Position numbers and translations under genes: made by a program. A DNA stretch of 15,212 bases, from positions 1 through 15,212 of the forward strand of contig CAJTVB010000048.1 of the NCBI GenBank assembly GCA_910579755.1, read 5' to 3'. Source of the DNA: an uncultured Acetatifactor sp. (GTDB taxonomy: Bacteria > Bacillota > Clostridia > Lachnospirales > Lachnospiraceae). The notes under the pieces were generated by a model. That model was given only the letters and a program-made list of their open reading frames with translations. It was not told the DNA's origin and did no database searches. Every line of letters begins with the position of its first letter. The first letter of the stretch is position 1. Shown one piece after another: positions 5,438 to 12,255 of the stretch.

Positions 5438-6730
5438 ATGAATGACAGTCGGGAATGCGCCAGACAGATGCTGGATTTTATTGAAAAGAGTCCCAGCAGT
5501 TATCATGTGATCGCCAGTGTAAGGGCGGAGCTGGAAAAAAAGGGCTTTCAGCCGCTGAGGGAAACGGAGCCGTGGGAGCTGCAGGATGGGTGCGGGTATT
5601 ATGTAATCCGCAATGACTCCTCCTTGATCGGGTTTCGTCTGCCGGAGGATTCCCGCGGCCCGGAGGGATTTCATATAACGGCTTCCCACAGCGACTCACC
5701 TTCGTTTAAGGTGAAATGTGCTCCGGAAATGATCGTAGAAGAGCATTATTTGAAACTCAATACGGAAAAATACGGCGGCATGATTTTGTCCACATGGCTG
5801 GACCGGGCGCTGTCTGTGGCCGGAAGGGTAGCCGTGCAGGAAAACGGAGGGGTGGTCACAAGGCTGGTCAATGTGGAAGAGGATCTGCTGGTGATTCCCA
5901 ATGTGGCGGTCCATCTGAACAGGAATATAAACAGTGGAATCGAATATAATCCACAGGTGGACATGCTTCCGCTTTATGCGGGTTTTGATAAAGAAAAGGG
6001 GAAGGACCGGTTTATGAGGCGGATTGGAGAGGCAGCAGGCGTGAAACCGGAGGACATACTGGGACACGATTTGTTTCTCTATGTCAGAGAAAAGGGACGG
6101 ATCCTGGGAGATGAGGGAGAATTTGTGATGTCTCCGAGATTGGATGACTCCCAATGCGTATTTGCATGCACGAAGGCCTTTGCGGAAAGTATGCCGTCAA
6201 ACTATATGAATGTATGCGCCGTTTTTGACAATGAGGAAGTAGGAAGCGGTACCAGGCAGGGGGCAGACTCCACTTTTTTGGAGGACGTACTGTGGCGGAT
6301 CGGGGAAGGGCTTCAGATGAGCAGAGCAGAATTCTTACAAAAAATTGCCGGAAGCTTCCTGATTTCCGCAGACAATGCCCACGCTGTACACCCCAATCAT
6401 CCTGAGAAATCGGATCCTACCAACAGACCTTATCTGAATGGGGGACCGGTTATCAAGTACCATGGCAGCCAAAAATATACTACTGATGCAGTGTCGGCGG
6501 CAAAAATAAAAGCCTGGTGCGTCACAGCAGGAGTTCCATATCAGAGTTATGCGAACCGGTCTGACGTTGTGGGAGGTTCTACTTTGGGCAATATTTCTAC
6601 GGCTCACGTTTCAGTGGCCTCGGCAGATATTGGCCTGCCTCAGCTGGCTATGCATTCTGCCGTGGAGACGGCCGGCATCCGGGACACGCAGTATGCATAT
6701 GATATGCTGAAAGCCTTTTATCAGGAATAA
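5438..6730 (+). CDS. apeB: M18 family aminopeptidase (aspartyl aminopeptidase type)
   Basis: The 430-residue cytosolic dinuclear-zinc exopeptidase removes N-terminal, mainly acidic, residues from peptides. All expected metal and catalytic positions are visible: His84 in TASHSDSP, Asp236 in RLDDSQ, Glu266-Glu267 in FDNEEVGS, Asp312 in SADNAHAVHPNHPEKSDP and His406 in AMHSAVE. Length equals that of bacterial M18 enzymes, which form a dodecameric tetrahedral shell. The start has AGAGGA ten nt upstream. It is the second gene of the DJ-1 operon and is closed by an intrinsic terminator 26 nt after its stop. Identification of the family is firm; the gene symbol is the usual one for Firmicutes M18 proteins. 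Confidence 0.93.
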   Translation: MNDSRECARQMLDFIEKSPSSYHVIASVRAELEKKGFQPLRETEPWELQDGCGYYVIRNDSSLIGFRLPEDSRGPEGFHITASHSDSPSFKVKCAPEMIVEEHYLKLNTEKYGGMILSTWLDRALSVAGRVAVQENGGVVTRLVNVEEDLLVIPNVAVHLNRNINSGIEYNPQVDMLPLYAGFDKEKGKDRFMRRIGEAAGVKPEDILGHDLFLYVREKGRILGDEGEFVMSPRLDDSQCVFACTKAFAESMPSNYMNVCAVFDNEEVGSGTRQGADSTFLEDVLWRIGEGLQMSRAEFLQKIAGSFLISADNAHAVHPNHPEKSDPTNRPYLNGGPVIKYHGSQKYTTDAVSAAKIKAWCVTAGVPYQSYANRSDVVGGSTLGNISTAHVSVASADIGLPQLAMHSAVETAGIRDTQYAYDMLKAFYQE

Positions 6731-6754
6731 CAAAATCTTTGTATAGTAACGAAG

Positions 6755-6788
6755 AAGGGGCACGTTGGAAACAATGTGTTCCTTTTTT
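6755..6788 (+). terminator. intrinsic terminator of the DJ-1/M18 operon
   Basis: GGGGCACGTTG and CAATGTGTTCC pair over 11 bp (three G-T) around a GAAA tetraloop, followed by six T residues (6783-6788). Two A residues before the stem can pair with the first Ts. A second, weaker hairpin follows (AAAAAGG 6798-6804 with CCTTTTT 6818-6824), which may be a backup. Confidence 0.85.
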
Positions 6789-7121
6789 GTTGAATGGAAA
6801 AAGGTTTACTGTGGGCGCCTTTTTTCTGATGGATTCCATGACATGCCAGCTGCAGCTGCTGAGTTCTGTCAGTGTGTGTCTCATGGCTAATAAATTTATG
6901 GTGCTGGCTGCGGTTTTCTTTGGGTTGCTTTTATGCGGGGGTTCGGCTTCCGGTGCTTATGGCAGGAATGATCAGGCTGTTTTATGGGCTGTCCTCTTCG
7001 AAGTTGTCTCAGGACAGAGGACTGAGGCGGTATTTGTGAGTGTGTGCAGGCCGCAGAACGCATCGCGGTAATTTCCACAGTATTTTCTTCCGGATTTTTG
7101 CATACAGTGTGATAAACAGGT
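6789..7121 (+). other. 333-bp gap without a convincing gene
   Basis: A frame of 110 codons (TTG 6739 to 7071) spans this stretch. It starts inside the terminator, lacks a ribosome binding site and has no recognisable domain. An inner start at 6884 would give a hydrophobic N-terminus (MANKFMVLAAVFFG), which could be chance. Two mutually exclusive 7-bp hairpins occur at 6989-7022 (CTGTCCT/AGGACAG and GTCCTCT/AGAGGAC). The promoter of the downstream protease must lie here, but I see no good -35/-10 pair. Confidence 0.3.
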
Positions 7122-8999
7122 ATGGCGGAATTTTGTATGAATCAAAAACTGGAGGAAATATTGCAGCTGGCGCTTCAGACTCCGGAGGACGTCAGGGACA
7201 GGACTGAGGATTTAAACGTGGGCTTTGACGGAGTGACCAGAACATGGGAGCTGATTGTAAAGTATCATGACAATCTGGAGGGGCTGAAAAGCCTGAATAT
7301 ACAGGTGGAATATCTCATCGCCGGATACGCGTTGCTGACGGTGCCGGAGCAGCTGGTGGAGGCGGTGGCGGAGCTGGAAGAAATTGAATATGTGGAAAAG
7401 CCCAAAAGATTTTTTTATGAGGCATTTTATCCCGCTGACGAATCCTGCATTGCCCAGGTGTCGGAGCGGGATTTGTATTTGACGGGCAGGGGGGTGTTGG
7501 TCGCTGTGCTGGATTCGGGCATTGATTTCGGGCAGAGTGTGTTTCGCAAGGCTGACGGCAGTACCAGAATTCGTTATCTTTGGGATCAGACGCTCAAGCC
7601 CACGGACCAGAATCGCCCGCCGGAGGGGTTCGGCATGGGAGTGGAATATAATTCGGAACAAATAGACTGGGCGCTGGAAATCCCTGACCCGCAGCAGCGG
7701 TACCTGACACTGCCCAGTATAGACACCAGCGGCCACGGAACTGCCGTGGCCGGGATCGCCGCTGGAAGAAGCACAGTTTACCGGGGGGTTGCCCGGGAAG
7801 CCGAGCTTTTGATTGTAAAGCTGGGGGTCCCGGATGCACTGTCCTTTCCCAGAACTACGGAAATTATGCGGGGAGTGACATGGGCGGTGAATAAGGCATT
7901 GGCGCTGCAGATGCCCCTGGTAATTAATTTGAGCTTTGGGAACAGCTACGGCGCTCATGACGGCAGCTCCTTGCTGGAGCGGTTTTTAGACAACGCCGCA
8001 GAGATCGGCAGAACAGTGATCTGTGTGGGAACCGGAAATGAAGGAGCCAGCGGCGGCCATCTGGCGGGAAATCTGGTGGAGGGAAGGGATGCCTTGAATA
8101 ATATCACAGGCTCGGTGTCCAGTCCTGTGGCAGACGGCAGGAATCCTTTTTTGGGAGTAAGCGCCACCCGCGCGCCGGGGCCGGCACGTCCGGCTGAGAT
8201 TCAGCTGGCAGTGGCGGAATATGAAAGAGGCCTGAACATTCAGATGTGGAAAAATTACTGTGATGTGTACCGGCTTCGGCTGAGATCTCCCGGAGGGCAG
8301 GAGTCGGAGCTGCCCATTTATGTGGAGGGCGGAAAGTACACTCTTCAGCTGGAGCAGACGGAAATATTGGTGTTTATGGGGGAACCTACACCTTATGCCG
8401 TGGCTCAGGAAATCTATATGGAGCTGTTTCCGGTGGGGCGTCCCTACATCAACAGCGGTGTATGGGTGATCCGGCTGGAGCCGGTGGAGATCGTTACAGG
8501 GAGATATTATTTTTACCTGCCTTCTTTGGCGGCCCGGAGTACGAGTACGGGCTTTTATCGGCCCACGCCGGATGTGACACTGACCATTCCGGCCACATCC
8601 GCCAAGGTGCTGACGGTGGGAGCTTATGATAGTACCTACGACAGCTATGCGGAATTTTCGGGAAGAGGCTACGCGGATCCGGACCGTACTATCGGGGTGG
8701 TCATGTCCGGTATAGCCAAACCGGATCTGGCAGCTCCAGGGGTGGGCATTCTGGCTCCGGATCTTTACGGCGGTTTTACTCCCATGACCGGAACCTCCTT
8801 TGCCACGCCCATTGTGGCAGGCAGTGTGGCGCTGCTGATGGAGTGGGGGATTGTGAGGGGAAATGATCCGTTCCTATATGGGGAGAAGGTAAAGGCGTAT
8901 CTGCGGGCCGGCGCCAGGCCGCTGCGGGGGGAAGACGTGTATCCCAATTCCAGGGTTGGATGGGGGGCATTATGTGTCAGTTCGAGCCTGCCGGAGTGA
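7122..8999 (+). CDS. CspB-like subtilisin family serine protease
   Basis: This 625-residue S8 peptidase has an intact triad: Asp131 in VAVLDSGID, His205 in DTSGHGTAVAGIAAG and Ser559 in MTGTSFATPIVAG. The oxyanion Asn306 is in GTGNEG. Residues 1-100 form a prodomain ending in an inhibitor-like strand (VEYLIAGYALLTVPEQLV...). A roughly 150-residue insertion (about 325-485), beta-rich, separates Asn306 from the Ser region, as in clostridial Csp proteases with a jellyroll insert. Csp proteins process the spore cortex hydrolase during germination, but Lachnospiraceae carry many paralogues of unknown role. No signal peptide is seen. The start is uncertain: ATG 7137 has a better-spaced GGCGGAA than ATG 7122. 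A broken second copy follows directly. Confidence 0.9.
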   Translation: MAEFCMNQKLEEILQLALQTPEDVRDRTEDLNVGFDGVTRTWELIVKYHDNLEGLKSLNIQVEYLIAGYALLTVPEQLVEAVAELEEIEYVEKPKRFFYEAFYPADESCIAQVSERDLYLTGRGVLVAVLDSGIDFGQSVFRKADGSTRIRYLWDQTLKPTDQNRPPEGFGMGVEYNSEQIDWALEIPDPQQRYLTLPSIDTSGHGTAVAGIAAGRSTVYRGVAREAELLIVKLGVPDALSFPRTTEIMRGVTWAVNKALALQMPLVINLSFGNSYGAHDGSSLLERFLDNAAEIGRTVICVGTGNEGASGGHLAGNLVEGRDALNNITGSVSSPVADGRNPFLGVSATRAPGPARPAEIQLAVAEYERGLNIQMWKNYCDVYRLRLRSPGGQESELPIYVEGGKYTLQLEQTEILVFMGEPTPYAVAQEIYMELFPVGRPYINSGVWVIRLEPVEIVTGRYYFYLPSLAARSTSTGFYRPTPDVTLTIPATSAKVLTVGAYDSTYDSYAEFSGRGYADPDRTIGVVMSGIAKPDLAAPGVGILAPDLYGGFTPMTGTSFATPIVAGSVALLMEWGIVRGNDPFLYGEKVKAYLRAGARPLRGEDVYPNSRVGWGALCVSSSLPE

Positions 9000-9078
9000 A
9001 AACTTTTTATGGATGTATTTTTAGGGAATTTCTGGTTTAAACAAATATCTGTATATTAGAAAACGTATCGCCGGGGAA

Positions 9079-9352
9079 TTGACATCCGCATATGTAGATG
9101 TTTATTCGGATGAATTATATCAGCTGCTTTTACGGAATGCCAGAGAAGCCAGGGAATTGAATAAGAGTATTCGCTTGACACCAGCGGGGATCGTGAGAGA
9201 GAATGACTCGTTTTTTGTACGAGGAGAAGGTGAGGGCGTATCTGAGAAGAGGAGCGAGGCCAATCAGAGGAGAGACGAAGTACCCCAATGACAGGGTTGG
9301 CTACGGGTGGCTGAACATGGTTGGTACCTTTGACGCGCTGATTGGGGTGTAA
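9079..9352 (+). pseudogene. frameshifted C-terminal remnant of a second Csp-like protease
   Basis: The first frame reads GIVRENDSFF (9187-9216). After a one-base shift at the TTTTTT-G run (9211-9217), the adjacent frame reads YEEKVRAYLRRGARPIRGE and continues to VGYGWLNMVGTFDALIGV with TAA at 9350-9352. This aligns with the end of the intact protease upstream (GIVRGNDPFLYGEKVKAYLRAGARPLRGE...RVGWGALCV). Catalytic regions are missing. The roughly 35 codons before the matching part (TSAYVDVYSDELYQLLLRNA...) do not resemble the protease end and may derive from its deleted N-terminus or from unrelated DNA. The result is a tandem paralogue reduced to its last 55 codons or so. Confidence 0.75.
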
Positions 9353-9377
9353 AGAAGGGATAATGACAATAAAATCC

Positions 9378-9450
9378 TATATGTCTATTTTGAAAGAGCT
9401 GTCGGGCTAAGCAATCATCGTACAGCTCTTTTGTAGTTTTTAGACATATA
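9378..9450. repeat. nested inverted repeat (73 bp)
   Basis: Outer arms TATATGTCTA (9378-9387) and TAGACATATA (9441-9450) are a perfect 10-bp inverted repeat. Inside them, AAAGAGCTGT (9393-9402) and ACAGCTCTTT (9422-9431) form another perfect 10-bp pair with a 19-nt loop. The inner hairpin followed by TTTT GTAG TTTTT could terminate transcription arriving from the protease remnant. The outer pair is not needed for that. It ends two bases before the -35 of the recombinase-like gene, so it may be an operator, an attachment site or the end of an insertion. Confidence 0.65.
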
Positions 9451-9452
9451 TA

Positions 9453-9481
9453 TTTACATTAGAAAATACATATGATACAAT
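9453..9481 (+). promoter_or_regulatory. promoter of the recombinase-like/AAA pair
   Basis: TTTACA (9453-9458) and TACAAT (9476-9481) are spaced by exactly 17 nt, and TG one base before the -10 makes it an extended -10 (TGATACAAT). The start near 9488 leaves a leader of about 40 nt without a clear ribosome binding site. Confidence 0.7.
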
Positions 9482-9527
9482 GACGATAAAACAAAGAATT
9501 TATCGAAAGATGACGGTATAGATATAG

Positions 9528-10484
9528 ATGAATCAAACATTAAAGCAGGCATTAGATAATTATTATATGACAATAAAAGAAAATCGTCCAAATTACAGAA
9601 CATGTTATAATAGTTTGCTGGAGTATTGCGATTTAAATTATTCGCAGTATTCATTAAATGAAATGTTTGAAAAACATATTAATATATGGGACATAAAACA
9701 AGCCTGCAAGCTTTACGTTGAATCAAGCAAAAAAGCGACTTCGATAGAAGCGGTGCAGAGATTTTTGACGGCAGTGGATTATTTCTGTAAGTATCTCAAA
9801 GAAAATAATATCCGATGTGAAAAACTGGAAGGGGGATGCAGAAAGAAAAAAACAGTGCATGATATTTGCGTAAGTTTGAATAATGAATTAGAGCAAAAAA
9901 TATATCTTCCCTTTGACGGAGAAGAGGAATTGAAGATAGTAGAATCACAGATTGCTCTTTTAAATAGACAAAATTTCTATCAGCTTGGACAATCAATTAT
10001 ATATCGGCTTCTAACTACTTATGGATTCAAAGAAAAAGTTGTCATAAATTTTAAATTAAGAGATTTTGATGACCAGACAGGGAAATTAATGGTGTGCTGT
10101 AATGAAGAAAACAGCATCAATATTGACTTGCCCGAGGAAATTTATCGAGACCTGGTAATATATTGCAATTTGAACAAATATCAGGAAAGAGAGTATTTGT
10201 TTACGAAAAGTAACGGTACATGTCTGACTCCCGACAGTATGTTCGGCACTCTAAAAACCAGAATGAAAAAAATGGATGTTGCCAATTTTACACCAACTTC
10301 AGTAGCTTTATATGGGGTAGCCAATTTGGTTGAAGAAGGCTTGACATTAGCCGAAATAAAGTTATTAACCGGTTTTGAAACTCAGAAGATAGACGATGTT
10401 GCGCAATACTTGCTGACGGATGAAGATGCGGAAGAATTAATCAATAGGAAAATAAGGGGAGGTGTCAAATGGCAAGGACAGTAG
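9528..10484 (+). CDS. tyrosine recombinase-like protein, catalytic residues apparently lost
   Basis: The 318-residue protein has the two-part layout of tyrosine recombinases. A helical core-binding domain occupies about 1-95 (ATSIEAVQRFLTAVDYFCKYLKEN resembles the usual 'INRRLSALRSFFKYL'), and a catalytic-like domain about 130-300. By eye, LLTTYGFKEKVVINFKLRDFD (161-181) aligns with the box I 'LLLYTGLRISELLALKWSDID', with Arg replaced by Lys168. FTPTSVALYGVANLVEEGLTLAEIKLLTGF (254-283) aligns with the box II 'HTLRHTFAT...LLGH', with His, Arg and the last His replaced by Thr257, Ala260 and Phe283. Tyr294 in QYL may remain. It is therefore probably a DNA-binding or architectural protein. The gene is distinctly AT-rich and overlaps the next gene by 16 nt. 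Confidence 0.65.
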   Translation: MNQTLKQALDNYYMTIKENRPNYRTCYNSLLEYCDLNYSQYSLNEMFEKHINIWDIKQACKLYVESSKKATSIEAVQRFLTAVDYFCKYLKENNIRCEKLEGGCRKKKTVHDICVSLNNELEQKIYLPFDGEEELKIVESQIALLNRQNFYQLGQSIIYRLLTTYGFKEKVVINFKLRDFDDQTGKLMVCCNEENSINIDLPEEIYRDLVIYCNLNKYQEREYLFTKSNGTCLTPDSMFGTLKTRMKKMDVANFTPTSVALYGVANLVEEGLTLAEIKLLTGFETQKIDDVAQYLLTDEDAEELINRKIRGGVKWQGQ

Positions 10485-12151
10485 GAATAGGAATACAGGA
10501 TTTTGGGAAAATCATCCGGAACAATTGTTTTTATGTGGATAAAACAGCACTCATTAAAGAATGGTGGGAAAATCAGGACGATGTAACCTTGATTACCCGT
10601 CCCAGGCGATTTGGCAAGACACTGGCCATGAGTATGCTGGAGCATTTCTTTTCCGTGGAACATGCAGATAAAGGCGCCTTATTTGAAGGACTCGACATAT
10701 GGAAAGAAGAGAAGTACCGCAGTCTCCAGGGCAGCTATCCGGTAATTTTCTTAAGCTTTGCAGATGTGAAGGAAACATCCTTTGGAAATGCAAGGGATAA
10801 GATCTGCCGCATTATCAAAAGTCTGTATGATAGATATTCCGCTTTGCAGGACAAGGAGCCGAACCCCAAAAAGCTCCCAGACATTTTTGATGAAATATCT
10901 CCTACAATGGGTGATTCTGTAGCTTCATATTCCTTGAAGGCTTTATCGGAATTTCTTGCGGATTATTATGGGAAGAAAGTCATCATTTTGTTGGATGAAT
11001 ATGACACTCCTATGCAGGAAGCTTATGTATATGGGTATTGGGAGGAAATGGCGGCATTCATCCGAAACCTGTTCAATTCTACTTTTAAGACGAACCCGTA
11101 TATGGAGAGGGCAGTCATGACAGGTATTACACGAATAAGTAAAGAGTCTATTTTTTCTGACTTAAATCATCTGGAGGTAGTCACATCTACCTCATGCAAA
11201 TATGAGGCTTCTTTCGGTTTTACGGAAATGGAAGTGTTTGCCGCAATGGATGAATTCGGACTCACGGAAAAGGAAGAAGTCCGTGCCTGGTACGATGGTT
11301 TTACCTTTGGAAATACACATGATATTTATAACCCGTGGTCCATCATCAACTATCTTGACAAACGTAGGTTTGCCGCCTACTGGGCGAACACCAGCTCAAA
11401 CAGTCTCGTGGGAAAGCTGATTCAGGAGGGGGGTGCGGAGATAAAGATTGTTATGGAAGATCTGCTGCAGGGAAAATCCTTTCACGCTTCATTTGATGAA
11501 CAGATTGTATTCAGTCAGCTGGATCATAATCTCCATGCCATCTGGAGCCTGCTCCTGGCCTGCGGTTATCTGAAAGTGGAGACTTATACTGTAGATGGGA
11601 ATTATGGTGAATGCGATTATACACTGTCTTTAACAAATAAGGAAGTGCGGTTGATGTTCCGGCATATGATAGACGGTTGGTTTGCCGATTATACGCCTGC
11701 TTATAACGCATTTATCAAGGCATTGCTGCTGGAAGACAAAAAGGCCATGAATGTCTATATGAATCAGACTGCATTGGCTACTTTCAGTTCTTTTGATATC
11801 GGTAACAAGCCGTCTGAAACTGCGGAACCGGAACGCTTTTATCACGGCTTTGTGTTGGGGCTTATAGTGGATTTGGCGGACAGATACCGTATAACATCCA
11901 ACAGGGAAAGCGGTTTTGGGCGATATGACGTGATGCTGGAGCCCCTTAGGGATGGCAATCCGGCTTTCGTGTTGGAATTCAAGGTGCATGATCCTGAGGA
12001 AGAGGAGACACTGGCAGATACCGTGGCAGCGGCACTTCGGCAGATAGAGGAGAAAGCCTATGATACGGAACTGACAGCGCGAGGAATCCCCAGGGAGCGG
12101 ATTCGACATTACGGGTTTGCCTTTGCGGGGAAGACAGTGCTGATAGGATGA
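10469..12151 (+). CDS. AAA-ATPase-like protein with C-terminal PD-(D/E)XK nuclease domain
   Basis: The 560-residue cytosolic protein has the PF09820-type AAA-ATPase-like domain followed by a DUF1703/PDDEXK_9 domain. Walker A is RPRRFGKT (44-51), after the family's YVDKTALI (22-29). Walker B is VIILLDEYDTP (171-181), and sensor-like MTGITRISKESIF is at 217-229. The nuclease-like core is FGRYDVML (483-490), FVLEFKV (500-506: Glu503, Lys505) and Gln525 in LRQIEEKAY, so D-ExK-Q is complete. The family is heavily amplified in gut Firmicutes and Bacteroidetes, and its function is not established. GGGGAGG eight nt before the ATG lies inside the recombinase-like gene, and the reading frames overlap, indicating translational coupling. 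Full length, with no sign of decay. Confidence 0.9.
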   Translation: MARTVGIGIQDFGKIIRNNCFYVDKTALIKEWWENQDDVTLITRPRRFGKTLAMSMLEHFFSVEHADKGALFEGLDIWKEEKYRSLQGSYPVIFLSFADVKETSFGNARDKICRIIKSLYDRYSALQDKEPNPKKLPDIFDEISPTMGDSVASYSLKALSEFLADYYGKKVIILLDEYDTPMQEAYVYGYWEEMAAFIRNLFNSTFKTNPYMERAVMTGITRISKESIFSDLNHLEVVTSTSCKYEASFGFTEMEVFAAMDEFGLTEKEEVRAWYDGFTFGNTHDIYNPWSIINYLDKRRFAAYWANTSSNSLVGKLIQEGGAEIKIVMEDLLQGKSFHASFDEQIVFSQLDHNLHAIWSLLLACGYLKVETYTVDGNYGECDYTLSLTNKEVRLMFRHMIDGWFADYTPAYNAFIKALLLEDKKAMNVYMNQTALATFSSFDIGNKPSETAEPERFYHGFVLGLIVDLADRYRITSNRESGFGRYDVMLEPLRDGNPAFVLEFKVHDPEEEETLADTVAAALRQIEEKAYDTELTARGIPRERIRHYGFAFAGKTVLIG

Positions 12152-12255
12152 TGCCGGTATCTTTTAGTATGCTGATATAGTGGTAGAAAAGAACAGTATG
12201 CTGTATACGGAAAAAGATTAAAGTTTTTGCATAAAAACAAAGGTAGGGAATTCGT
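12152..12255 (+). other. short intergenic region before the HD-GHKL gene
   Basis: AGTATGCTG occurs twice (12166-12174 and 12195-12203), 29 bp apart, and a small GTTTTT/AAAAAC hairpin lies near 12222-12237. No clear terminator for the AAA gene and no strong promoter are seen, so read-through into the HD-GHKL gene is possible. AAAGGTAGGG supplies its ribosome binding site. Confidence 0.3.

Noticed and set aside
6989..7022. Two mutually exclusive 7-bp hairpins upstream of the Csp gene, which could look like a switch.
   Set aside because: No aptamer-like conserved blocks, no T tract and about 100 nt from the start codon; short stems of this size arise by chance.
6739..7071. 110-codon plus-strand frame between the M18 and Csp genes.
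   Set aside because: It starts with TTG within the operon terminator, has no ribosome binding site and no recognisable family. The signal-like hydrophobic stretch is weak support.
12166..12203. Direct repeat AGTATGCTG twice, 29 bp apart, before the HD-GHKL gene.
   Set aside because: Only nine bases, two copies and no further symmetry; too weak to call an operator or iteron set.
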